Below are positions 49,885-63,380 of a stretch of 64,000 bases of DNA, piece after piece. Positions within the stretch are counted from its first letter, which is position 1. Each line of letters starts with the position of its first letter. Source of the stretch: Cavia porcellus (Eukaryota; Chordata; Mammalia; Rodentia; Caviidae); the NCBI RefSeq assembly GCF_034190915.1, contig NW_026947484.1:79989982-80053981 (forward strand). The letters are read 5' to 3'. The position numbers and the translations under genes are program-made. The notes under the pieces are model-generated. The model worked only from the letters and a program-made list of their open reading frames with translations. It ran no database searches and was not told the origin of the DNA.

Positions 49885-50050
49885 GACTCTCATCTAATAC
49901 AACAATTTTGGCTCATAAATGGACACACTGAAGGACAGGAATGATCAGTGAGTGATTTGTCCAAGATAAAGGGAATAACTTGAGACCAAACTGAAAATAT
50001 GACATCAGACTTGTAGGCTCCCAATTCAGTCAAGCCACCTATATATTCTA
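49885..50050 (-). mobile_element. MIR-type SINE relic
   Basis: Antisense MIR-like 'atggacacactgaaggacag', 'gtgatttgtccaagataaag', with degraded ends. Confidence 0.55.
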
Positions 50051-50104
50051 ATGACAGTTCTACCTGTGCAGTAAGACCATACTTCACAGGCAGATTAATA
50101 TGGT

Positions 50105-50345
50105 AGTTTGGAATACAGTCATTAAAATTAGGCTGCAGGGATTCAAAAACAGGCCTTTAATTTACATATGTGGGCCAGTCTTTTAGTGGTTTATACTCAA
50201 CATTCTAAACTCTAAAGTAGAGATAATAAGAGCATCAGTCACATAGTATCTAGTATCTCACAGTATTGTTAAGAAAATTAAATGTGCTCAAAACACAAAA
50301 TGATCAGTATACAGAAGCGGTAACAGTGGTTTGAGGGTGGTTACT
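50105..50345 (+). mobile_element. MIR SINE relic
   Basis: MIR order 'taggctgcagggattcaaa', 'ctctaaagtagagataataa', 'ctcacagtattgttaagaaa', 'gatcagtatacagaagcgg', diverged. Confidence 0.65.
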
Positions 50346-50349
50346 ATAC

Positions 50350-52230
50350 TGCTATCATATACAATATAAAGGCTAAAAACAAATATGTTCAGTGATTTTC
50401 ATCTCCACACATTACTACCAGCTATGCTGTTGCAAATCCCCATTCAAAGATACAATGGTGTAGTGATTTCTCGGTCCTTCACAGTAATTAACTTTAACTT
50501 TATTTCATAATCTACTTTATGTCCACCCAATTGTCATGTCTTCCTCTAAACACAAAATGGACTAAGCTCTGCATTCTGGTTTTAATTTCCTTGAGTGTGT
50601 GAGTTCACATTAAACTGCCTTCCTCAAATGATAGTGAATCATTTAGTGTCCTTAAAAGCCAACAGTGTTATTGCATCCTGAAGCTGACAAATCCTTGTTC
50701 TTGTCTCTCTGGTCTTATCTCTGTGAGTCTCAGGGAGGCAAATGCTGGGAAAATTATACAAACAGACCCAACTATTTGACATTAGCATTGTCCTCACATG
50801 CTTGTGCCTCTTTGAAAGCTTAGAGCATTTTTCTTTCAGTTTTATTCTTTCATTAGTCCAAGGCTTGCTAATTAATTGGAATTTTCCAGAGCTTTTATTG
50901 TTGTGACAAACGCGAACAATACAAAAGCTCATTCCTTCATGTTAAAGAGGGTCCATCTAGTCTCCAAGAGTGCACAGAGATGGAGGGAATAAGCAGGAGG
51001 ATTAAGGCAACTGTGAAAGGGTCAGACTCATGAGTTCTGCTCCCCTCTCCCGACCCACACCTGCCTTCATCTTCACCAAAGCTGATTTATGGGAAGTGAC
51101 ATCTTAACCACAGCTTTTATTACACCACAGGAGAGGCTGCTTAGAGGGCATTATGAGTGATCTAAAATTAGATGGCAAAGAACATCCTATACGCAGGGAA
51201 CAAACAAATACTGAGAAGTAAAAAGATTCTGTAGAAAGCGAGAGGCTTATTTGAAAACAAAAATTTATGGATGGGGAGGAAGGGAGTAAAACCCAGATGA
51301 ACACTTCCAAGTAAAGCAAAGACCAGACTTAAAAGAAACAAAAAGATGCTTAATCTTAACAAAAATAGCACTGTTTAAACCAAAGATAGCAGAGCAGCTG
51401 GAGACTGGGCATAGTGAAGAGGAGTGAAGAGAGATTAATTCCAAATTTTGTTCTTGGGTTCCTCTTAAGCTATCACTCTGTAGTTTGATGCACTGTGGTA
51501 CTGGAACTTAGGAAAAGTGACATGGGCTGTGTTTATTTATACTGTGAGAGGTTCTATCACACATCTGCCTTTGAGGATACAGAAAAATGGTGGCGAGCAG
51601 GGCCTTCAAACAGGCCAAATAGGCCATTTCCAGTATAATCTCTGCTGAGTTCCTTTTGATATGAACAAAAACTCAATAGTCAAGGCAAAAAAAGAAAGAA
51701 AAAACACTTAAAACTTAAGATCTTTAAAACTACATTCTGTTTCATAGTGAAATAATCTAATTTATCTTATTTATAGGTAAATGCTTATAAAATAATTTCT
51801 AGCACCCACATCTGTACATTCTGACATACAACTGTATCTATAATTCCACTACAGAAGAATCTAAAGGGCTCCTAAAGTAGCCACCACCTCTAGGCTGATG
51901 CCTACAGGGAAATCACTTTGTCACCTAAAGTGGTACCTGCCTCTGAAAAAGCTGAGTGTGAATTGGCTCTGCAAATAGGCCAGTAGAACTAAACAGAGGC
52001 AGCTGGAAAGGAGTGTCAGGAACTGGGCCCAGCACTAGGTTCTGAGCATATCAGTAAGGACAGAGTCTTCAGTGCAGTTAAGATGGCCCAAGCACCACAA
52101 ATGTACAGGGCTTGGAGATCAGGAACAGAGTTGGAACTCTGAGTATCTCTAAGGTTTAAGCAGGGAGGCAGAAACCAATCTTCAAAAGAGGCAGAAAAAG
52201 AAAGGTGGGGTGGGATTTTACAAAGCCAAA
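50350..52230. other. Intronic stretch without recognised content
   Basis: No gene or assignable repeat. 50640-50935 looks single-copy and carries 'gctaattaattgg'-type words. 52725-53950 and 54105-54640 are also blank. Confidence 0.5.
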
Positions 52231-52234
52231 AGAA

Positions 52235-52420
52235 AGTGGGGTGCAGGAATGTTTAAACGCATAGCCTCTAGGCTGAGATGATTTGGTTTCAAAACTGGAA
52301 CCACTATTTACTGGACTTGACATCTCAGGCAAAGCACAGAACTTCTCTAAAGCTTAACTGCTCCCAGGAATATGGGGAGAAACGGTTGTTCTTCTGAAAA
52401 GTACTTAACACAGTGCTATA
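52235..52420 (+). mobile_element. MIR SINE relic
   Basis: MIR-like 'aggctgagatgatttggttt', 'tcaggcaaagcacagaactt' and 'acttaacacagtgctat'. Confidence 0.65.
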
Positions 52421-52424
52421 ACTT

Positions 52425-52722
52425 AGATCTTAAATGTCCCCTAAGTACGCAGGTGTTGAAGGTTTGGTCTTCAGTCCATAATGCTACTGGGAAGTGGTGA
52501 CACTTTTAAAAGGCCGGGCATGAAAATAGAAGTCAGATAAATCCTTAGGGTCATGTCTGTGAAGAAGACTGTGGAGCCCTCCTCTTTCCCTTCCTCTGTT
52601 TCCTCTGCTTCACACTCCCACCACAATGTACTGCCTCACCATGGAACTGCCAGCAAATAAACCTTTCCTCTTTTTAAACTGCTTATTTTAAAAGGTGTGT
52701 TACAGAAATGGAAAGCTATCAT
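52425..52722 (+). mobile_element. MaLR-like LTR
   Basis: Contains 'ggtgttgaaggtttggtctt', 'gctactgggaagtggtgaca', 'tgtactgcctcaccatggaa', 'gcaaataaacctttcctctt' and a terminal 'gaaagctatcataa'. Same architecture as 62842-63245. Confidence 0.7.
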
Positions 52723-53954
52723 AAACCGTGCCAAGCTCATATGAGGCAAAACTGTTAGCCAGTCAAATTTTTAAAATGGTTAACTATAATGAATGTATTT
52801 ATTAAGAAACAATAAGATAAGAAGGGATGCACAGGATTTAAGAAGACCAGGAAAATTTCAGCTATTTCCTATAACTCCTTCAAATGGTAAGAAAATCTCA
52901 GCCCAGAAGACATTAGGGAAATCCCATAAGGCTAAGTAATAAAGACCATACATAGGGCAAATGGAAGCTCTGAAAGGACATTTGCTGTTAAAAAGAGTCT
53001 ATAATGTTGGGCCACCTAAGAGCTTACGTAGAAGATAACCATAAAGATAATCATTCTTACAGCAATGGTAGAGTGAAGGATATTTGCACTATTATTGGAG
53101 TTCAAGTTCCAGTCTGACTCAGTGGACTCCTGGAAAGGTTCCTTTTCTTTCTGGAGTTTCACTTTCATAGATTTCCAAATGGCCGTATCAGTCACTTCTC
53201 TCATCATTTATGATTTTTGGTGTCCTATAATTTAAGAGTTGCAGCCACAAATAAAAGCAATAACCTTATGAATACATTAGAGAACAGAAGGTGTTACTCT
53301 CTCATATTCTTAGAATGAAACAGAGAACTTGAAAGATCCTTTAAGTTTATAATTAAGGGGATAGACAGTAAAATATAGAGATTTCCTCCGCTTCTCTTTC
53401 CTCTTCCATCTGCCCCCAAACAAGACATAAGAGGGGAAAAAAAGAAATAAAGGTAGCTGAATCAAGGCTTTGGAAGCTAAAACCATGTTCCTATTCACTA
53501 GCAACTCCAACAAAGCATTGAGCATAAAGGCAGGGAGAAGGTGGACACAAGAAACACAAATGTAAGTATAAACAACACTGACTCAAGTGGAGGATCAGAA
53601 CAAAGATCAGTTATTGTCAGATCAAGAGGGAACAAAAATCACACCTAATTCATACACACCTAAATCACACACAACTAATCCTAACCCTCACCATACCATT
53701 GAGAGAAATGACTCTGAGAGCCCAAATTAATTACCCAAGAGAAGCTGGAATAGGAGTTCATGTTTACAGTTCAGTCCAGTACAAATTCTACATATTTTTG
53801 TACCTAACTGGGCACATTCTATGTTATACCAATTCCTGAAAAGATTCTTTTTCTTAAGAAATAGTGGGAGAAATTGACTGAAATCACTAAGGTCTTGGGA
53901 AAGTTTTGGATTTCCTCATTTTGCCTGAAGGCTGAGAAGACAAACAGGAAAGGG

Positions 53955-54100
53955 AAATAAATACATTAAGCTGCTACTATGTGCCAGAAATTCTGCTAAA
54001 TGACTTCACATATGTTTTCATGTACACCTCACCACTTTGTGAGTTTAGCAGATTCTGAGCTACCTAAGGAGTGGGGAAGTTCTTACTCATTAATAAATAC
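53955..54100 (-). mobile_element. MIR/L2-type relic
   Basis: Plus strand 'gctgctactatgtgccagaa', 'attctgctaaatgacttcac' and 'cctcaccactttgtgag' is the usual antisense MIR 3' segment. Confidence 0.7.
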
Positions 54101-54644
54101 TCAGTGTCTGTGTACTGTGATTAGACAATTGGGTGATTAGACAAGTGGGTGCCCAATATATATTTTTTAATGAAGGTAAGATTTTCCTGGTGCATGAAGT
54201 AAGGATGAAGGAGATTATATAATTTATTTAAGGTGGCAGCAACAGGATCCAATCTTGAGATTATCTCATGCCATCACTCATGTATTTTCCTTTCATTGAA
54301 CAGGGCTGCTTGCTATCCATTTCCTCAAATCCCACCAAAAATGCTTACTTCCTACTACACAGACTGGGCGGGGTGTACAACTACGACTACTGTAACCTCA
54401 TTGTGCTTCCTCTTTCCAAGCATTTTTTTCCAGATGCCACTTTTGGTCTCATTAGTCCTCTCAACTGACCAAGTCTCATAGTGACCTCTAAGGCTCTTAT
54501 GAGGACATTCTAAAGGGCCAGATGCCAGGGAGGACCACAGGAAATATCGGCCTTGCACACAACTGCAAGATTGCTGCTGTTAAGAACACATGACATGACC
54601 ATCCTGATTAAACACACTGTTTCCTTACCTCGACAGCAAAGGAT

Positions 54645-55445
54645 TTTTAATTTTTATTAGTACATGTTTGCAGTACACATAACTATACTCATCGTGGGGG
54701 ATTGGTACAATAGTACATCACACATCTCAATTCTTTTTCCTCTTTCCTCACCACAACTTTTTTGGTGAGAACTGGATTCATTTATTTACCTTATAAGTCT
54801 TTATAAAGTTAATAATCATACTGCAGAGTAACAGTCAAACTAACAGGCTAAAAATGTTCAAAACACATGAGACAATTATACTAAATCAATGCAATTTTCA
54901 ATTCATTGTCCATGCTGGATTACAATAATCAATCTCTCTCTTTCTCTCTCCCTCTCCCTTTCTTTCCTATTCTCTGTCTTTTGTTTTCCACTCTTTATAT
55001 AGTTAATTTCTCATATAAGAGAAACCATCCAATATTGTAAGTCTAATTTACTGCCCTTAACATTACGGTCTCAAAGTGCATCCATTTTCCTACAAAAGAC
55101 TCATTATTCATTGCAGAGTACTACTCCACCGTGTATAAATGCCACATTTTCTTTATCCATACATTTGTTGATGCTCCTAAGATTTAGCTCTTCTCAATTG
55201 TGCTGTTATAAACATGAGTGTGAATAATCACTGTGGATGATACATTTAACTCTTCTGGGAAGACATCTAGCAGGAGAATAGCCCAGTCAAATGAAATTTC
55301 TATTTTTAGTTTTTTGAAGAATCTCCATACTGATTTACATAGTAGCTGTACCAGTTTACACTCCTACCAACAATGGAGAAGGCTTCCTTCTCCTTCACCC
55401 CCTCCACAGCCTCTCCAGCATTTTGTTATTGGTTGATGCAAAGAA
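54645..55445 (-). mobile_element. L1 3' fragment including the end of ORF2
   Basis: Minus strand from about 55165 downward reads KKMWHLYTVE, a stop, YSAMNNESFVGKWMH, the conserved C-terminal region of L1 ORF2 (endonuclease/reverse transcriptase protein). Higher coordinates (55350-55440) show the usual upstream L1 text in antisense ('taccagtttacactcctacc', 'cctctccagcattttgttat'). The 3' UTR runs to an A-rich end at about 54645. Stop codons and 5' truncation make it inactive. Confidence 0.88.
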
Positions 55446-55477
55446 TTTTATCTGAAAACGCAGCAAGCAAATCAGTC

Positions 55478-55560
55478 TGTCTGTCTCTTTAGAGTTGGTA
55501 TCTCTCTTTCTGTCTCTGTGTCTCTCTCTCCGTCCTTCTTCCCACCCCCTCATGCACACA
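55478..55560. repeat. TC/TCTG-rich low-complexity tract
   Basis: Imperfect TCTG, TCTC and TCTGTG repeats. A similar CT-rich tract occurs at 54930-54990 inside the L1 fragment. Confidence 0.8.
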
Positions 55561-56641
55561 AAGGCACACTTTCCAAAGCTTCAGACTTGCTCTCTGCTAT
55601 AAATGACTGTCTAAAGTATACATAAAAGTTAAGGTTTTTCCCTAATTATATGGATAAGACAAGTTATGCTCTTCAGATATTTTTGACTCGCGGCTGTTAA
55701 CTGGACTCTATTTGTTCCATCCAAGAAAGTCCAAAGAAATGAATAATGATCCAAAACAGACTTCACTTGAATGGTACTATACATTATATGCAAAGAAACA
55801 TTCCCACAACAAAGTCACTAAATGAATGTCACTATGCCTGAATAGAAGAATAAAATTGAATTGTGATAAAAGCAAGTTGTTTAAAAGATCTTTAGTTCAT
55901 GTCTTCCAAATTATCCTGAACATTATGTTCTGAACAAAGGCTCTGATACTTGTATTATTAAGTAATAGAAACATTTTGAAAAATAAGCCAGCATTTTTAC
56001 TTTAAGGAAGATTTATGTATCATTTTCTGGTTTTATGAGTGCTGTAATTGTCCTCTAAACCTCTGAACAATGCCAAATTCTTTTTCTAGCAGAACACTCT
56101 ACACTATTATGTTCTTTTAGTGCTAGAGGCCATGATGGGAGGCCTAACGTAAATTAAACAAGGAACAGAACAGAAAAAGATACAAGATTTGATTTCTAGT
56201 ATGCCTAATCATTGAAACATCAACCTCTTTATCTAAATTTTCTGCTAGATAACCAGAAAATTCAGTTATGCAAATCATGGTAGCAATCTGGGAAAGTATG
56301 TTATTTAATTTATAAAAGATGAACTACTTAAGCAAATTTTCACATAGTATTTTGATGTTTTTACCAAACAAGGTCAAAGATCATCACCACCTTCTTCAAT
56401 GATGGTGATGAGACAGTTGATTCTAATGCCTTATATTTCAGAAGTCTCAATCCTAGTTATTTCTTAGACAAGTTTTCTGTTGGATCTCTAAAATTACTAC
56501 CTGGTAGTTCTCAAAAAGTTTAACCTCATACATGACCTCTACTGCCAGACACAAGAAAGCATGAAAAATAACATCAAGATTTCTACTTTGCGTTTACTAA
56601 CGATTTTTTAAAAATCATTATTAGCACCAGATTCTGGAAGT

Positions 56642-56775
56642 TAGTAAACAGTCTTTTTTTGTTTGTTTGTCTTTTTCCTTTTTTATCGGTACTAGGGATT
56701 GAACTCACGACTGCCTGCTTGCAAGGCAAGTGCTTACGCCGCTGAGCTAAATCTCCAGCCCTAGTAAACAGTCTT
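56642..56775 (-). mobile_element. Young ID SINE with 14 bp target-site duplication
   Basis: Antisense ID on plus: 'tttttatcggtactagggat', 'tgaactcacgactgcctgc', 'acgccgctgagctaaatctc'. The identical direct repeat TAGTAAACAGTCTT lies at 56642-56655 and 56762-56775. Confidence 0.95.
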
Positions 56776-56779
56776 GAAA

Positions 56780-59700
56780 GCCCTAAGTATACCCAAGGTT
56801 TTCGGGTCACTGGTGGTGCAGTCAAATATGAGTTCTAAAGACGCTATTTTAGGTTAGGCAGGCAGAAGGAACATGAAAGAGAGTTTAAGATCTGAGTGCC
56901 AGGCTCACATCTACCACATTGTGCTGTTTAAGCACCGGGCATGTGAAACAACTGGTGAAGTCATTAAAATCTTTATATTAGCTAATAGTATTTTTTGATG
57001 TTAAATTCTTGATTTTAATAACTGTACTATTACTACCTAAGAGAAATGTTTCCGTTTTCAGGAATTACACACTAAAGCATTTAGGGTAAACTCTATGTTT
57101 ACAACTTATTCTAAAGGATTCAAAAAATAATACAGGAAATGATGAAATAAGTATGGTAAAAATTTAATGTTTAGAAAACCTGAGTTAACACTGTAAGAAT
57201 CTTGTGTACTATCCATGCAACTTTTCTATTAAGTCTGAAATATCAAAATAAATCACAAGCCTATAATCGACAGTAGATATTCACTGAATATCACTTTAAA
57301 TTTCCTTGGATACAGTATCTTCAGGTGAAAAATAAAAGAGGATTAAATCCCAGATCTAACAAATCTAACAAAATGCATCTAACGAAAAATGCCTCTGAGT
57401 ATGTAATAAGTAGTGACTCCCTTATACAGAAAATTTCCAACAGCATATGGAGAGAACAATTAATAATATAGACCTGACTGCTGCCTTCAAGAAGGATGAG
57501 TTAGTAAAACAGAAACAAGTGTTTAGGATGAGAGAAAACCAAGGAAATTTTTCTAAGAAAAAGGGTTTCAGTGGGCTCCTTAAGGCAGTGGAGCTACAAG
57601 TTAACAATAAACTTACATGGGGATGTATGGAAGGGTCACTCTTTGGGACAGAGGCCTGAAAGTAGACCAGGAGGAGTTTCCTACCAGGAATTCCAAGAAG
57701 GAGTGGTACACAGAGAGATGAGTGAAGCTGGACTAGTCAACAGATATGAGGTATTTTATTTTCCAAAGCCATATGTGAGTCTGCAACCAAGGTATGAGGG
57801 CTGGTGTAGAATACCTGCTCAACTCTTTGGAATAACCTCCAACTCAACAAGCCAACTATAGTTCAGTGAAGTCTTTCAGAAGACCAGCTTCAGTATTGTG
57901 CAATATCACTCTCCAAGCATGTACCCAGTGCTGCCTCCCCCAAATCAAGCAGTTTGTAGTCAACACATTGCTCTTACTTTGCATCATTTCAAAAAACTTC
58001 GATCAAGAGTAAAATGTACAGTGGTACTCCATTTTCCATTTTGCAAAGTCTCTGGAAGGCTGTCAGTGGTCTGACTTTTATGCTTAGAATTTTTTTTACT
58101 GTTAACTACCTAAATCCATCTAATCAGGAGCATTCAAAAGATCTCCACTGTAAATACTAAATAAAAAGCATTCAAGAAGTTATCATAAAACTTTCACAAC
58201 TGGGGATCACACTAAGAGGCAGGGAACACAATGAAAAGTACAAAAATAAGTTGGTCAAATAAAAATTATTTAATTAAAAATCCTATTCCTAAAACCATGT
58301 TTAGCACACTGAGATCACACAAGCAGTGTCATATGATACTGATCAACATTCTATCACATGATTTATCACATTTGTGTATATAAGTGAATGCAATTTTATC
58401 AGTATCACCTGCAAGTTATATGTTGAATACCAGATATTCATTCATGAAATACTCTTGATTTCCATCTTAAATGGCTATTTATTATAATTCAGTTCTTCAA
58501 GAACAGACAAGAATAAACTGATACATGTGTGTATGTGTGTATGTGCATAATTTCATCATAAAAGTATGAAGAGTTCTTTTTATTTACTAACATAGTCTGG
58601 GGAATAGCTTAAGTTAAGCCCTCAAAAATGAAAGTGGTGTGTCCAAGCCTAGTAATAAAAAAGATTCCATAGATGCTGCTTAGAGAGAGATTAGATTAAA
58701 ATTTAACCTATCACATTCTGTTCTCCAACTTAAAAGAAATGTTAAATTCTCTAGTTGAGCTTCCATTTTTAGTGGTAAAAAAAGAAAGAAAGAAACACAG
58801 ATGGAATAAACCTCATTCACTTAATTTGAAAATCAAAAGCAGACTTCAAAATCTGAAATAAGGAAAGATCCTTGCTGCTTGATTTCCTTGAAGAATTTAT
58901 CTTTGGCTGTCTGAGGAGAAAAATGCTTCCACCATTCAATGTGATCTTCAATGGACTGATACAAAAATTTGTAACAAAAGCAATGAAAGGCATCTCAGAT
59001 GGTTGAAACTCTTTCTTTTGATATAGATTAAGCTTCAAACTTACTCTGCAATAGTTAAGATATTTTAGGCTTACAATGGGTATCATTTTGAAACTACCAT
59101 ATCACACACAGAACAAAAGTTCAAATGTCAACTGGATGAACAATTAAATGACTGAAGAGGCTCCTAAAAAATAGGAATTTGTTTCTGAGTGTGAATATTT
59201 TATTTTCAATCACTTGAATCCAAAATATAGACATGTAGCTGGTTGCCTCTAAGCTGCTTCATTTACTACAACAGTCTTCTCTTTTCAAAAGATCTTCTTA
59301 TTATATGGAATCACAGACCTCAATAGGTATCTTAGAACTCTTCTTCTTGGATTTCTCAGATGATCCAAAACTGCAGCCCCTTTTCCCTGGCCTGCTCTTA
59401 ATCACATATCCATGTGTCTGATGACCCTACCCTACTTGTTCATCATCCTGGCCGTCAGCTCTGACTCCTCCTCCATTCCCCAATGCACATCTTCCTCTCC
59501 ACCCAACCTGACATCAGCGTCAGCCTCACTACAATTCAGGACATACAGGTGAGTGTCAATACAGAATAAATCTACAAGGAATAGGTTTCTGAAGTTTTTG
59601 CTTGTATTTGAAGTCCTATTGAACAAAAAAGGTCTTATGGTAGCTTTTTAAACATCCCAACAATTAACAAATTTGCAGAAAATTTCTTTTTTGTAAAGTA

Positions 59701-60145
59701 CTTCTTATAGTTATCTTGCATTCAATAGTCTGTGAAAAATGAAGTTTAGGTTTGCCTCCAAAATGCTAGCCAGCATTTAAGAAAAAATAAAAATATGTGC
59801 TTTCAAAATGAATCACAGTCAGGCTTAAAATAAATCCACATGAATATATATTTTCTTATTTACTTGGAAAATCTTGTATTTGTATCTGTCTTTCTTACTA
59901 TCAGTGAGCTTTCTTTTCCAGATCAGTAGCTCAGCTCTAGTCATCAGCATATACAACCCTTAGTTATTCCATTCCTAAGGGTAACCTGAGCCTGACAGAT
60001 ACAGGATCATCAGCTCCACCCACCCAGAGCATTAGCTCTTTATACAGCACGGGAAGTGGCCATCTCAAGTCGATTCTAAACATCGGAAATCATCCCAAAT
60101 CACAAGTAGTGTATATAATGTCTCCTTTTATACAGCATGAGTATT
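56780..60145. other. Intronic stretch without recognised content
   Basis: AT-rich DNA. Short open frames lack domains. Only a small AAAG run near 58780 stands out. 55565-56640 and 60535-62840 are likewise unassigned, with a short GA run at 61457-61475. Confidence 0.5.
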
Positions 60146-60147
60146 TA

Positions 60148-60252
60148 GAACTTTCAGCACTCAAAGGTAGGAGGTCATCCTGCGCTACACCATGAGTTCA
60201 AAGCCAGCCTAAACTGTATAGTGAGACCATATCTCAAAAAACAAGCGAACAA
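60148..60252 (+). mobile_element. B1-type SINE
   Basis: Contains 'tttcagcactcaaaggtagg', 'gagttcaaagccagcctaaa', 'gtgagaccatatctcaaaaa' and an A-rich tail. The 5' end is truncated. Confidence 0.85.
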
Positions 60253-60475
60253 GACTATTTAGAGCTTTGTAAAAATATCAACTATAAATGGAGTTCCCTG
60301 GACTTGGGTTTGACAGCAAATAATGATATAAGTATTTTAAATGATGAACCAATGAATAAAGAAATAGTCAACAAAGAGATATCATGTGGAATGAAGTGTA
60401 ATGCACAAAGGACTTTGTAAGCAGTCTCTACAGAGAATAGTAAGAGAAACCTATAGTAAGGCAAAGAACCACTAC

Positions 60476-60531
60476 GAAACAAGCAATACATATTTCCTAT
60501 CAGGAAACAAGCAATACATATTTCCTATCAC
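60476..60531. repeat. 28 bp tandem duplication
   Basis: Two adjacent units 60476-60503 and 60504-60531, identical at 27 of 28 bases, starting GAAACAAGCAATACAT. Confidence 0.95.
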
Positions 60532-62841
60532 TGTCTGGCAAACTGAAAACTCTTTGCAAGCAAAGGCCATCATAATCAGGGTCTATAAAACCCCTCCCTT
60601 AGTCAGGCAATGGAAAACACATTCATGCTCCACACAGACACCATCTGATGATGTAGGAAAGTAGGCCAAATAGTTGGTCACTCTTTCAATTTTCCAAAGG
60701 AGACCAAAAGTCTGAAGTTTTCTGTGCAATTCTCTCATGTTTATGTGTGAATTCTGTATTTTATTTTTTGTATTATGTGGACTTAACAAAATACAGCTGT
60801 CGGCCACACTCTACCAGTGGACTATCCCTTTGTGAATCTCTTTCCTCAGTCTTTCTACATTTCAAGAAATCTGAGCTCATTTTTACATTATCTTCAAGTC
60901 TGACAAAGGATGGGAGTCAGCAGTGTTATACCAACATTATTAAAGGAATCAGCCAAAACAGGAATTCAAATGGCAAAAACAAGCACAAGCTTTTAAGTGC
61001 CTAAATTCCACTAAGGCTCATATTAAATTAAGTCCTTAATGCTCTCAATCTCGGTAATTATGTTTACACTTCAGTTGGCAATTCATTTCCTCCTATTTTA
61101 TCACCCTCCTTATTCTAGCCCCCTAATTGCTCCCCAGTTCTTCCTGTGTATTAATCATGTCATGTAGGTCTCCTTTTTCTTTTTGTAAATAGCTTCAAAC
61201 TCTTTTTTTTAGAAAGAGGTGGGGCATAAGCAAATTTCAACAAATAAAATCTTTCACGTGTTCAAGATACTTTAATTACAGGCAAGTACATTACTGTATT
61301 TAGCAGCTATTTTTACCACAGGAATCAATTCTCTGAGGGGTTAAGGTTTTTCTGAAGCAGCAAATGTTATTGAGAAGTTCTGTACACCCACCCACCCCCG
61401 CCATAATACAAGAAGATCCTTTCTTCAAATGATTTATGTTCTTTGGACCTTTAGCAAAAAGAGAGAGAGAGAGAGAAGAAAACAAAACAATTAACGTAGT
61501 CTGAGTATCTAGTAAAGACATACATTCACAAGCATTTTCAGAGAGATAAATAACCTAAACACTCCCATGGATAAAAAAATCTTGAAAATGCAGATTCCCA
61601 CATTTCTACCTCACTTTTAACCCTCATGTATTAATATATTCATAAGAAAATCTACATAAGTAGTTAAAACATAAAAGCCTTCTACCGAACACACATCTCC
61701 TAGGAGCAAAAGCAATTAAAATACTAGGGTGCCCTCAAAAAATAAAGGTAAATACAACTTTGCAGGGGATAAAGCAATAACATGTGAATTTATTTCATTG
61801 CAATCAGTCACCTATAAATCCTCCTTATCTACAAATTAAAACAGGCCTCAAGTATTATAACTACTTAGAAATAAAATATAATAACCTGTGAACTTCACCT
61901 CAAACGTATTACTTAGATATGCCAAGGAAAATACACGAATAGAAATTTCTCAATTCACTACTGATAGTAATAAAAAAAAAAACAGTTCCAGAAACTCCAA
62001 CAACAAATATGGCATATAAAAAGTATATTAAAATTTCAACTTATAAACTTAAATCTTAAAAGACACGAATACTGTTCAGCAATAATATTTTAGTGAAAAT
62101 CGTGAAAGGAAAAAGAGACCTGAATTATGCAAAACCGATCAGTGTGTGTGTGTATAATCAATTATCTAACTGACATTTTTATAAATCTACTGCTACTTTG
62201 CTTTTTATTGCATATGCTAAACAAGCAGATGCTAAGTCTGTAAACTGTGAATTAACCTCCCTTTTAAATTAATTGTTCCTTTGAAAATACTGGCTTTTAA
62301 ATCGTGCGCTGCAGTTGTGTCATCTTAGAGACCCGTGCCAATCTTGCATCCAGGTTCCTGGGCTAGATTCCAGGAGGCAGTACATATTGATTCCATTTTT
62401 AATTATTCAATGAATCATTTGCATTTTATTTATACATTGGCATCTGACCTGGTTAATTTATAATTCTCCCAACCTGAGCCTTCAGGCCTACAAGAATCTA
62501 CAGAGGACCATCTTTACAGCAAATATAACTGGAGACATTTGGAGTAGCAACATGACTCAGAAACGGGTCAGGTGACAAAGGAAAGCCATCAGAGACCTGT
62601 CAGTGCACAGTGGTAGGCTCTCTGTAAGGGCATGGTCTACCGAGTTCACCACTCCTTTCTTCTTTTAAAGAGCAAACCACTTAAGCAGAACCTACTCACA
62701 GAAGTTATTTCAAGGCTCTTCTATACGGTTTCCCTACCTTGAAAATTCCTCCTTGCAACCCGGACCTCAGAATCTCTATGTTAGAAACCCATACTCCTGA
62801 GTTCTAAATTCCCTTACTGAAAGCAAATCCATCAAACAAAA

Positions 62842-63245
62842 GTGTTATGGTTTGTATCTTGAGGGTTCCCCAAAGGCCAACATTTAAAGGCTTAATCTTC
62901 AGGTTGGCACAATTGGAAGTTATGGAAAGTTTTAAAAAGTAGAGCCTCGTGAAAGGGCCTACTTTAAAAGTTTGGGTCCCTGAGAAAGGGACTGCATGCC
63001 CTTGAAGGGGATTTTGGAATTCTGATTTCTCATCCTTTCCTTTCTGCCACACACCCAGGTCATGCACTGCAAATCTTGCTATGCCATGCACTTCCCCACT
63101 ATGATGAGCTGCCTCACTCCAAGTCCAAAAGTAACAAGGCAAATCAACCACGAACTAGAATCCCCAAAAATGTGAGCCAAACTTAACCCTTTCTGCTATT
63201 CATTATCTGCTATTTTGTTACAGTGATGGAAAGCTTACTAACACA
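62842..63245 (+). mobile_element. MaLR-like solo LTR, near full length
   Basis: Starts TGTTATGGTTTG and ends CTAACACA. Inner blocks are 'gttccccaaaggccaac', 'gcccttgaaggggattttgg', 'actatgatgagctgcctcac' and 'aaatgtgagccaaacttaac'. The structure is a 5' TG and 3' CA LTR with a polyadenylation-like region. No internal domain is present. Family name is uncertain. Confidence 0.72.
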
Positions 63246-63261
63246 AAAGGTAAATTCAAAT

Positions 63262-63345
63262 TCTGTTAACAGGGCTAGGTATATAGTTCAGTAGTATCGA
63301 ATGTACTTACCAAGTGCAAGACCCTAATTTCAATCACCAGCACCA

Positions 63346-63380
<35 letters not shown>

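Noticed and set aside
54645..55445. L1 fragment considered as an active element
   Set aside because: 5' truncated, with an in-frame stop in the ORF2 end.
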